Source: Cymbidium sinense
Lineage: Eukaryota > Streptophyta > Magnoliopsida > Asparagales > Orchidaceae
NCBI GenBank assembly: GCA_021442155.1
Contig: CM038229.1
Coordinates: forward strand, 90,098,693 to 90,162,692
Reading direction: 5' to 3'
Length of the DNA stretch: 64,000 bases
The position numbers and the translations under genes were made by a program. The notes beneath the pieces are model-generated. The model saw only the letters and a list, made by a program, of their open reading frames with translations. It ran no database searches and had not been told where the DNA came from. Numbering within the stretch: position 1 is the stretch's first letter; every line of letters begins with the position of its first letter. Shown piece by piece: positions 24,124-34,501 of the stretch.

Positions 24124-26376
24124 TTAAAGTCAATTGAAAACTTTAGAATTGAACTATAGCTGTAACTAAGACTACTGTTGAGAATCTACAATGTTGGAAA
24201 CAAGCTTGGATCAAATTACTTTTTGTTGATTTCTGAATTTCAATTTAGAATTTGAACCCACATCCAACATCTTGGAAGTGTTAAGTGGGGTTGAAATGGA
24301 TCTAGAGAAGATTTAGAGATTTGATTGGAAAGAGGAATTTTTGAATATGGATCCAACTTCAACAATTTTGGGTATGTTGAAAAATGGATTCAAATATTTT
24401 TAGAAACATGCTTCCATAGGTTCATGTTTGAAATTAGATTTTGATTTGTGGACCATTTCCTTTAACAAATTTGGGTATGTTAAAGTAAGGGTCAATTGGT
24501 TTTATTTTGATTTGGTGTTTTGAGCTTTACTTAGCAAATTTGGATATGGAAGTGTTTGAAAATGCTTTTGGAATTGTGAAAAATTGAATTTGAAATAAAA
24601 TAGATATGTTAAGTGTGTTTTGTTTTGAAAGATTTTTGAAAATAGGATTCTTAGCAAATTTGAGTATGCTAAGGAAGTCCTAAAGTGTTTCATATATTTT
24701 GATATTTTGATTTTTGTAAAAGTAGGATCCTGGGTATGCTAAGGAAATCTTAATGTGTTTCCTTTGGTTTTGATTTGTTTTTGCAAAATATGATCCTCAT
24801 CAAATTTAAGTATGCTAAGGGAATCCTAATCAGTTTCCTTTTGGTTTTTTTTATTATTTATTTTTGATTGAAAGTAGAGACTTTACTTTAGCAAATATGG
24901 TATGCTAAAGATGAAGTTCCACTTAATTTTGTGAAATGAAAATTTTATTTAGCAAATTTGAGTATGCTAAATGAAATTATAAAAGATGTGTTCAAAATTT
25001 TTGTGTTTTGGTTTTATTTTGAAAATGAAAGTTTCACTTTAGCAAATTTGGTATTCTAAAGTGAAGTTCAAAAGTGTTTTTTGAAATTTTGTGAAGTGGA
25101 AATTTCATTTAGCAAATTTGAGTATGCTAAATAGAATTCCAAAGGTGTTTCAAATTTTGAATTTTAAAATAGAACACTTTATTTTAATAAATGGGGTATG
25201 CTAAATTGAAGTTCCAAATATGTTTTGAAACTTTTGTGGATGGATATTTTACTTAGCAAATTTTAGTATGCTAAATGAAATTTCCAAAGTGTGTTTCAAA
25301 TTTTATTTTGGAGAAAGAAGGACTTTATTTTAGCAAATGGGCTATGCTTTCAAATTAAGTTTAAAATTTTTTTTTTTTTTCAAATTTGGAGACTTCACTT
25401 AGCAAATTTGAGTATGCTAAATGAAGTCCCAAATATGCTTTGAATTTTGGAAATATGATCATTAAGTTTTGATTTTCGAAAAGAAGACTTCCATCTAATA
25501 AATTTGGGTATGTAAGAATGGAAGTCAATCTTTTTTGTAATTGAAAATTTGTGTGATTATTGCTTTTGAAAGAGGGAATTCCAACTTAATCATGTATGGA
25601 ACATGTTTAAGTGGGATTTCAAATGATGTTGTTTTATTTGGGAATGAAATCTTCATTCAATAAATTTGGATATATTGAATAGAGATGTTCATATGTGCTT
25701 TTGAAAAATTTAGTTTTATTTGAAAATGAAACTTCCATTCAATAGGTGTGGGTATATTGAATGGAAAGGTTCATGTGTGATTTTGAAAATATGAAATCAA
25801 CCTAACACATATGAAATGTGTTAGGTGGAAGTTCAAAATTTTGATTTTCTTAAAGAGGTAATATCCATTCAACACATTTAGATGTATTGAATGGAAAAGC
25901 CCATCTTCAAATTTTATGCTTTTGAAAATATGATTATTGAAATTTTATTTTTGTAAAGATGATTCACACATCAACAATCATAAAGATTGTTAGATGAAGA
26001 TAATTTAGGAAAATGTTGTGCAAAATATTTTATTATGTGCATTTTTGAAAGAGTGCTTTTGAAAAGCATAATTTTTGATAAGGGTTTATTATTTTAAAAT
26101 GAACCTTTCCTTACCATAGAAATAATAAGGAGGAAGTCTTTAAATGTTTTTTTATTTAGATCTTTTTATTTTTTTTTATTTTTACCCATTAGAGAACCCA
26201 ATGGGGTTTTAAGACCAACATAGGGTGAGGTCCTAAAACCTAAAGATATAATAAAATAAGCTAAGTGCCAACGAATGAAACATAGTCTTGGATTCATACC
26301 AAAGTACAAACCCACTATCGATGCTTGGAGACAAACTAACATTTACCAAAGATGGAGAGGAACCTTCCAGACGCCG
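24124..26376 (-). other. G1 5' leader between LTR and gag
   Basis: About 2.25 kb without coding potential between the LTR end (about 26,377) and the gag ATG (24,123). Directly next to the LTR, in sense, stands ACGGCGTCTGGAAGG. It could be a damaged primer-binding site, since many plant elements have TGGCGCC-type sites here, but the match is weak. The rest is dominated by the hairpin array annotated separately. Confidence 0.6.
24340..26170 (-). repeat. Array of ~22 hairpin units in G1 leader
   Basis: Imperfect inverted repeats recur every 65-110 bp, for example near 24,450, 24,650, 24,890, 24,950, 25,030, 25,108, 25,250, 25,391, 25,652, 25,727, 25,798, 25,862 and 25,963. The commonest unit is ACTTAGCA, AATTTGAG, TGCTAAGT. 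The two arms change together from unit to unit. TTAGCA pairs with TGCTAA, TAACA with TGTTA, CAATA with TATTG, CCTAACACAT with ATGTGTTAGG near 25,800, and AACAATC with GATTGTT near 25,970. Linkers are T/A-rich and less conserved. The array sits wholly inside the untranslated leader. Its function is unknown. Confidence 0.75.
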
Positions 26377-27461
26377 TAATTATGGTGAAATTTTTTTAAT
26401 GTTTCTCTAAAGAATAAAATATATACTTCCATCTTCACTCTATGCAGGATAAAATGAAGATAAAAATATACATCTCTTATTTCTTATGCAATTTTGACAT
26501 CACGTAGATCCACAGATGTTCTTATTGAGGGTGATCAGGTACAACATTGGGGAGGTGCACTATCTCGAAAGATAGAAATAACCACCCTATAATTGACCTA
26601 ATCACCTCAATAAGGACTCCTAAGGACAATGGGTCTGCATATGTACCAAAGATTCTTCCATTACTTTATATGGAAAAATAAAGTATGGTTTATTTTAAAC
26701 CGTTAGTTAAGTTCTACAAGGGCAAGCCCCATAGTTAATCCTAAGGGATGAGATCCCTTAGTAATACTCTCGATTAAGGTAAATGGTTGTTGTCTCCAAA
26801 GATTTAAGTAAGACTAACAATCGATTAGTTATTTCTAAAGATCAAATGGGATTGATCAAAGAGAGGGAGTTAAGCCAATGAAAGATAAGTAGGAGATGCT
26901 CATGCTAAGAAAAAGCAGCATCCCAATTATTTATGGTTGGGCTTTACATTTTTTGAAATTGATTTAATTTGTTTGAGTTGAATTTTTCATTAGAAATTTA
27001 GGGCTTATGATTCCACAAATAAAAGATTATGGAAATGCCTAAGAGGTGAGGATTTATACTTATGGCCCACAAAGGCATGAAGCAACTTAAGAACCTAAAT
27101 TAGGGAGCTTTGGGCCAAAAGCACAACCTAAGTCTTAGAGAAAATGGGTATATATTTTACCTCAATAAGAGAGTAAACTACCGGACAACAACTACCTCCA
27201 CCACCTAACTCCTCCTATAATTTTAAATTCATGTAGCAAGATAGCTAATATTTATTTAGAAAGAGACTAAGTCCTTAAACTCACTCCCTAAAGAGACTAG
27301 ATCATGTAAGGTTGTTTCAAAGACCTAAATCTAATGCAAATTATATTACATTTTATTTTCATTTTGGATAATCATTTTGACTAATAGGATTCATATGCCT
27401 AATGCATGAGAAATGAGATTATTGGCCAAAAAGGAGGAGGTGTGTTTCCACCATGGCTCTC
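26377..27461 (-). mobile_element. G1 5' LTR, terminal part
   Basis: This is homologous to 5,670-6,840 in the same orientation, so it is the 3'-terminal kilobase of the - strand LTR. It contains one copy of the 219-bp unit. The last roughly 90 bp found in the 3' LTR seem absent at the leader junction. The LTR is interrupted at 27,461 by the solo LTR and resumes at 34,502. Confidence 0.65.
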
Positions 27462-27466
27462 AAAGG
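27462..27466. repeat. Target-site duplication AAAGG, left copy
   Basis: AAAGG lies directly before TGTTGAC of the solo LTR and again directly after its end at 34,497-34,501. Five bases is the usual gypsy duplication length. Removing the LTR and one AAAGG restores a sequence that aligns with the reverse complement of about 33,590-33,660 in the sister LTR. Confidence 0.8.
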
Positions 27467-28229
27467 TGTTGACTTTACTTTGGAGTGAGCTCAACCCCAT
27501 CCTCTTAGACTTAGGAATCTTCTATGCACTAAGATTTTCTTAGTCATAATACATATCTAGTGCTTAGTGAACACTTAACCTAGAGACTTAGAAGTATAAA
27601 TCAAAAGATTAGGCTTTGCCTTAGGTCTTAAGGAAGTTACCTATCATATAGCCTAAACTCAATCTAAATACACTTTCAAAATCAAACCCAAATTTAATTC
27701 TCAAACTAAATCTCAAATTTAAATTCAAATTAATTCAAAATTTTAAATGATTGAAATCCAAAATCAAATTCAAATCCTAAAACCCTTCCTCCATATATGA
27801 ACATATATTCATAAGTTTAACCAAAACTCCCTTAGTTCAAATCAAACTCTTTATATCTTTATTCCTTCATTTATATTCATAAATATAAATGAAATCCAAA
27901 TTTAAATGGCCAAAACTATATTGAAAATTAAATCCAAACTCAATCTAAACCCTTTAAATCAATTCTTTGGACTTAGCCAAATTCTATCCAGATCAAGTCA
28001 AAATCAATGAATTTTATCTTGAATCAATCATTCATTCAATTATCTACCCAAATATAAACGAAACTTACAATCATTAAATCAAATCGAAATCAACCCAAGT
28101 TAAACCCAACCTAGCCTTTTTGACTTGAAAATTTCAAATGAGCCAAAATTTTTTAGACTACAAATTGATTGTCGTTGAATTTATATTCCAATCTAGGGCT
28201 CATATATAAGTTCAACTAAACTCAAATCA

Positions 28230-28740
28230 AACCAAAACCAAACCAAATGACCCACTTAGGTCCACCTGACCCAAAGTGACCTAAAGGACCCATTTGAGCC
28301 AACTTCTAATCAAACCCAAATTGGATTGAACCAAGCTCACCAAAATCTTCCACCATGATTGTTGATCACCCTAGATGATCAATTGCAATCAATTGGGCAA
28401 AACCAATTGGCCATTTTGACCCCACTTGACCCAAATTAGCTTAAAAGACCAAATCAAGTCAAATCATGATCTACCCAAATTGATTGCAACCAATGGCTCA
28501 CTGCTCATTCCAAATTGATTGAACTTGACCAAAGCCATAATAAACCTAATTTGATCAATCGATCCCAATTGGTCAACTTGACTAAACCTAGACCAAATTA
28601 AAGGGTCAATTTGGCCTAAATCCAAATTAAATTTAAATTAATTCAAACTAAAGACCACATTCATCTTCAATTAGCCAATTGAACATGAATCAACCCATAC
28701 CCCAAGCTTTTTGCCAATTTTGGTCAAATGGTTCACCCAA
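28230..28740 (+). promoter_or_regulatory. TTGACC/GGTCAA block in solo LTR U3
   Basis: Repeated TTGACC, TGACCC and GGTCAA words (near 28,268, 28,427, 28,515, 28,568-28,580, 28,605) in an AT-rich setting, homologous to 2,400-3,260. It is sparser than in G0. The words match the WRKY-bound W-box core; activity is not shown. Confidence 0.4.
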
Positions 28741-29559
28741 TATGACCCATATGACCTAAATTGGGGCAAATCCCTTGAAACCAAGACCCATTGGGACTCA
28801 AACCGACTCAAACCCATTTGGGATCAGCCCAAAACTAACCCAACCCATTTAAATCCCTCATGGATCCACCATAGGATGCTACCCAACCAACCCTCCCCAT
28901 CACATGCACTTAACCTCCCCAACATTTGCATTGAATAGGGCTGATCATATGGCATCAAGAGAGGACTTTGGAGCAAAAATCCAAAGTCCTCAATCAATCC
29001 ATCCACCCCAAGCAAGATGGCAATCAATTTGGAGCCAAAAAATTCAAAAAATAATGAATTTTTGTATAAAAGGAGGGAGATGAGACTTTAGATCTCTTCC
29101 TCCACCATTCATCCTCCCAAAAGCTCCCAAAAGCAAAAATGGAACCCATCCCCCACATCTTTGAGCCATTTTTAAGCTCAAAAATTTAAATAGTTGCTTT
29201 TCTAGTGAGGTGACGGTAAACATCGGAGAAGGCGATGTTTCGAAGGGAGGCAAGGGTTAAAGATCATTCCAAAGATTCCTCACATACTTAGGAGTTCACT
29301 CGGATCTTCACCACTAAAACCATCCCTGGAAGGTAAATTTTGCCAAACCATAACCGACCTTAGGATTTCACACATTCTGTATTAATTTTATTGCAATTTT
29401 AGGAATTTCTCGTAGATAATCCCGCATTATTATTTTAAATCATCCCAATTAGTAAATATAATTTTTTTAGTGCGAATCGATGCGAAAATGGGTTCATTCG
29501 GATAAGTTTTATCTTAGAAACTCTTTTTTCCCTTTGGAAACACTATTCACCATCCGGTT

Positions 29560-29780
29560 ATGACCATCACCGCTCATGGGATCGACTATGGATCATGCGA
29601 TCTAGGCCTTCGGATCGCCTGAGCCATCATGCACGACCCATGAACGTTCGACGAGAGTCGATCACGGATCCGGCCTCGATCACACGATCGATCTAGATCA
29701 TCTGATCGCATGATCCAGCGCCGTGAGCCAGTCATTTTCCCTTCCCACCCAACAATATTTCTTTTTATAAAAAAATTAAT
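29560..29780 (+). promoter_or_regulatory. GATC-dense CG-rich block and TATA-like site of solo LTR
   Basis: About twelve GATC sites fall within about 135 bp (29,580-29,715), many inside CGATC or ATGATC words. They are followed by CCCTTCCCACC and a TATAAAA-like site near 29,767. This is the only GC-rich part of the LTR. Position between U3 and the AT-rich part suggests the core promoter. Sister LTRs carry unrelated or diverged GC-rich sequence here. Confidence 0.4.
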
Positions 29781-29789
29781 TTAAATCAC

Positions 29790-32500
29790 CTCAAACTTTA
29801 AAAAATTCATAAAAAAAATAAAATACTTAACCAAAAATTGCAATGGGCTCGTTGGATTCATCTTTCCGAGAAGAATCCAACCAAAATCCCCAAATTTCAA
29901 TAAATATTTTGAGCTTAATTTAAGTTTTAGTGAAAATTAAATTTCATTAATTAAACCAAAACTATATGTCAGATTAAGTTGAAATTTTTAAGGATTGAAA
30001 TTAAAATTAAAACACACCTACCAAGAAAATTTCAAGTAAAAAGAACTTCTGGATTGGGAGAAATTAAATTTTGAAGTGATTATTCATTTTAATAAAATAA
30101 ATCAAATAAAAATTCTTTACAAAAATCTTTGAAATGGCTTATAACACTTCAATTGACATCTAAGACTTTAAAAAAATAATGCGATCTTCTGAATCCTAAT
30201 GAGCCCCAAACAAACACTTAAGAGTAGAGTTTAATCAATTAAGGAGTTAATTAAAAGATAATCTAAAAACAATTTAAATATCAAATCAAAATAAAAAATG
30301 AAATAGCACTTAAGCAATTAGTAATAAAACCTCAAATCAGAAAAATATTATCGTTAGAGGAAATTAAATTAAATATGATTTGAGCTAATAAAACTCAATT
30401 AAATGATTAAATCTTAAATCAAACTTAAAATCAAATAAATCTAGGAAACTTTAACATGGGTGAAACCAGTATAACTAAGCCTACACTAAGCATGGAATAT
30501 TAATCATATGAAACCCCTTAATGAGCATAAATCAGTTGAAACTAATTAATCATTAAATAAACTAAAAAAATCAAATTGATTAATATTTCAATATAATCAT
30601 TTGATACTAATCGAATTAAACCAAATAAAATTAAAGTAAACTTAATTAACATATGATTAAATCACATCCATTTGGAATAAGATGATTAATTAACCATTAA
30701 ATATTTCAACCTAATAACTAAATCAAACATGTTAATGAAATCAAACAAACATAATAAATGAATCAAATCAAATAAAACTCTAATCATAAATAATCAAACT
30801 TAATTGAAATGAAATAAGCAATTAATTCACTTAATAATAATGATGGTAATAACAATAACCCCTTAATCAAATCAAACTTAAGTAAAACACTTAACTAAAT
30901 CAAATCACTCACATGTGAGAAATTAAGTCATTAATCTCTAATTAAACAAACTCTTAATTAATCTCATAATTTAAAATTTTAATTACCCTTAATCAAACTT
31001 AATTAATCAAACATCTAATTAAGGCAAACTTAATAAATTAATCCATCATCTTAATTAATCAAATTAATTTAAATAAGTTACATTAAAGCTAACTCTAAAA
31101 TTAAGCTTAAATTAAACCCCTAATTAAATTTAATAATTACACCCCTCAAGTAAACTAATTAAGTTAATCAAATTAATCATATTAAACCTAAACTTAGTCA
31201 AATATAATTAAGGTGCAATTAAATACTAATCAAAACCTAAATAAAACCTAAATCATTAAGTCATTAATCTCTAATTAAACAAACCTTTAATTAATCTAAT
31301 AATTTAATTACCCTTAATCAAATTTAATTAATCAAACATCTAATTAATGCAAACTTAATAAATTAATCCATCATCTTAGTAAACCAAATTAATTTTATAA
31401 ATCACATTAAAATTAATTCAAATCAAACACTTAATTAATCTACTAATTAATTTAATTATACCTATTAAATAAACTAATTAAGTCAATTAAATTAATCATA
31501 TTAAACTTAAGCTTAATCAAACATAAAATGCAATTAAATGATAATCAAATCCTAATTTAAACTTAAATCATTAACTCACTAATTATATCATTAACCTAAA
31601 TAAATATGAAATCAAATTAAAAATTAAATAAATCTTTATTTAATTTAATAATTAATCACACCTCTTAAATAAAATAATTAAATTAATCATATTAAACCTA
31701 AGCTTAATCAAACATAAATGCAATTAAATATTAATCAAAACCTAAATTAAACCTAAATTATTAAGTCATTAATTACATCATCTAAAAAATATGAAATCAA
31801 ATTAAAAATTAAACAAACCTTTATAATTAACATAAATACACCTCTTAAGTTAATCACATAATCACATTGAAACTAAGCAAACCCATAGACCAATAAAGCT
31901 AATCAAAATAAATTAAATCAAATTAAATTAGATTAAGAAACTCTCATCAATTTAATATGTAATCAAATCAAATCTCATTCAACCTACTTAAATAAGATAA
32001 ACTAATTAACTATCCAATGTATGAAATCAAAATGCAAACCAAACTTTGATAAACATGACAAATGGATGAGATTAAAAGATAAAATTCTAATTACAAGGAA
32101 TCAAACTCAATTAAAATCAAAATAAAATCTCAATTAATCTAATCTGATCAAACTACAAATAAATGAACCACAATCACATTAAATAAATATAAAGTTAAGT
32201 CACATAACCATAATCAAAGAAAAGAATTAGATATTAATTTAAAAGGATATTGAATTATCAAGATTTAATTAAATCAAAACATCTAATCTAAAAGTAATCA
32301 ACTAAAAACATATGAACTTAAACAAACTTATACTTCATTAGATATAAGGATATTGAATTATCAAGATGCAATTAAACTAAAATATCTAATCCAAAATCAA
32401 TTGATCAGATACTTAAACAAACTCAAATTCTAAATTCTAAATCAAGTCAAATAAATCAAATCAAATGAATTACACAAATTCAAAATGAACCAATTAAGAT
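29790..32500 (+). repeat. AT-rich degenerate tandem repeats in solo LTR
   Basis: 2.7 kb are composed almost only of TTAATTAA-, AATCAAAT- and CTAATTAA-like words. Longer units can be followed: the block starting TAAGTCATTAATCTCTAATT occurs near 30,923 and near 31,258, and a diverged form occurs near 31,760. ATATGAAATCAAATTAAAAA occurs near 31,604 and 31,789. The other LTRs have only about 0.5-0.7 kb at this place, so the expansion largely explains the length of this LTR. No gene is visible. Confidence 0.65.
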
Positions 32501-34496
32501 ACTTAAGGACCTTAGATTCTTTAGTGTCGATGTAGAATAGGTGAGTTTTGTCTACAAATAGAATCCATTCTATTCTTCATTCTTGAAAACCTAAACATAT
32601 TTTAACCAAATAAAAGTGAAATAAAAATGAAAAATAAATCATTAAATCATTTAAATTGAAATCACCCAAAGGTAAAATTTAAACAAATTCAAACTCCAAA
32701 TTGAAACTTAAACTAAAGAAGCCTAGTAAAGTCTTGCCACACAAGCCTTAAGCACACACACTAGAATACTAAGTCACCACTTCTAGTGCTAAGTTAGGGC
32801 GTTGTATGTATGATGTTGTGTTTTGTTTTATGATATAATATTTTAGACTGGATGTTAGGGTGTATATTTTGTAGACCGATGTTTAGCCTAATCATGTAGG
32901 GGGTTGTGCTGATGTAATAAATATATAAATGCTTTTTTGTGTAAGTTGGTTAGCCCTAAGCATAACCCATGTTAGATAAGTGGGGTTACCCATGTGGGGT
33001 GTTAAGTCCAAATTATTGTTGGATTGTATGTTTAGCTAACATTTTTTTGTGATGTCTAGATTTACTTTTCCTATTTTGATGTAATTTGTATTAGGATTTA
33101 GGATTAGTGTTATGGGAGTTTAGGATGAGCAGTGGCTAGAAGGCTTAGTCCCTGGGGTGCCTTATGATACCTTTGGAGTAAATCAAATCAAAAGAAAGAG
33201 AATGAAGAAATGAAGATAAGAAGACCCCCATAGCATGTATTATTTTTTTGTAATCGAGTTGTATAGAGCTGGCTACCCATCTTTTTTTTTTCTTTTTTCG
33301 GGTGAACCCGACGACTGGCCTTTTATTCTTTTACATAATAGTCTATAAATTACTTGATGTTGTGTTTAGATTAAACATCATGATTTTCATAGTTTCTTTA
33401 TGACTGATGCTTGAATGTGTGGCCTGGATGTGGTAAGCTTTATCCTACCCCAATTAACAACTCATAACCTCACATAAAACCCTAGGAATTAAATCAAGAT
33501 AATAAAATTTTTAGCAACCCCTTAGTTGGATGAATGAATGTATAATATCATGCATGTCATATTATTTCACTCCTGTTAAGAGGAGACTTCCATCTTTGCC
33601 AGAGAATGAAGGCTTAACCTATGAGAGCCTTTGGTGGAAGAACACCCATTTCTCTCTTGATTTGGCCCATAATCAAATTCTCATGCATTTAGGCATACAA
33701 AATCTCATAACCAAGTCAAAATAAAGAGTCTAAAAGAATCAAATAAATTTGAAAATACATTGGATTTAAGTCATGGATTCAGCCACCGAGATAATAATGA
33801 AACATAGTCCCATAAGATACCCATTTTCATGATTTAGTCATACCTTTGTTTTGTACCAAGGCTCTTTAGTTTAGAACTGAGGTAGCTATTTCCTTCGCTC
33901 TACAAGCATAAATCCTCACCTCTTAGGTATTTTCACAATCTTATATTGTGAAATTATAAGCAATCTAATAAAATGTTAACTCAAATAATTAACTCTCTTC
34001 AATTTCAAAAATATAAAGCCCAATTATAGGTAGATTGGAATGCTCACTAAGCTTTCCTACTATCATGAGCATTTTACTTTCTCTCCTTTGGATTCCAAAA
34101 TAAGTCTTCTCCTTGATCTATCCCATCTGATTTTCTAAAATGGCCAATCCATTGATAGCCTTAACCTTGAAATCTTTGGAGACCTTAATTATCTACTTTA
34201 ATCGAGAGTACTCTTAAGGAATTCTCATTCCTTAGGATGTACCCACCTCCATGGGAACTTAATGAACCCAGCTTAAAATGTACCCTACTTTACTTTTCCA
34301 TGTAAAGTGGGGAAAGATCTCTAGTATATTCAAGACCCATCATGCCTTAGAGTCCTTATTAGTGATTAGTCCATTATAGGGTAGTGATTTCTATCTTTCG
34401 AGATAGTACATCATTCCATAATGTCATACCCGATCACTTCAATAAGTACCCCCTAAGATCTACGTGGTGTCTCACAACCCAAAAATAAACACCACA

Positions 34497-34501
34497 AAAG
34501 G
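34497..34501. repeat. Target-site duplication AAAGG, right copy
   Basis: Directly follows the CACCACA end of the solo LTR; partner of 27,462-27,466. The host LTR continues with TCAAACCAAGTTTCTCTGG. Confidence 0.8.

Larger units (their letters stand above)
27467..34496 (+). mobile_element. Complete solo LTR, 7,030 bp, nested in G1 5' LTR
   Basis: It starts TGTTGACTTTAC, ends AATAAACACCACA and is flanked by AAAGG on both sides. Parts in order are: U3 (27,467-29,560) homologous to 1,297-4,200, GATC-rich block (29,560-29,780), a greatly expanded AT-rich part (29,790-32,500), and a terminal half (32,700-34,496) homologous to the reverse complement of about 7,900-5,870. There is no internal region, so it is a product of LTR-LTR recombination or was never followed by one. 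It inserted after G1. It is opposite in orientation to its host LTR. Confidence 0.8.

Noticed and set aside
24340..26170. CRISPR-like spacing of repeats
   Set aside because: Units are diverged, palindromic and in a plant retrotransposon leader; there are no constant repeats with unique spacers and no cas genes.
26340..26380. Primer-binding site of G1
   Set aside because: ACGGCGTCTGGAAGG beside the LTR resembles TGGCGCC-type sites only weakly and the LTR end seems truncated; mentioned under the leader but not annotated as a site.
28711..28938. Open frame rich in Pro and Asn
   Set aside because: Lies in the TTGACC-rich U3 of the solo LTR and is not kept in other LTRs.
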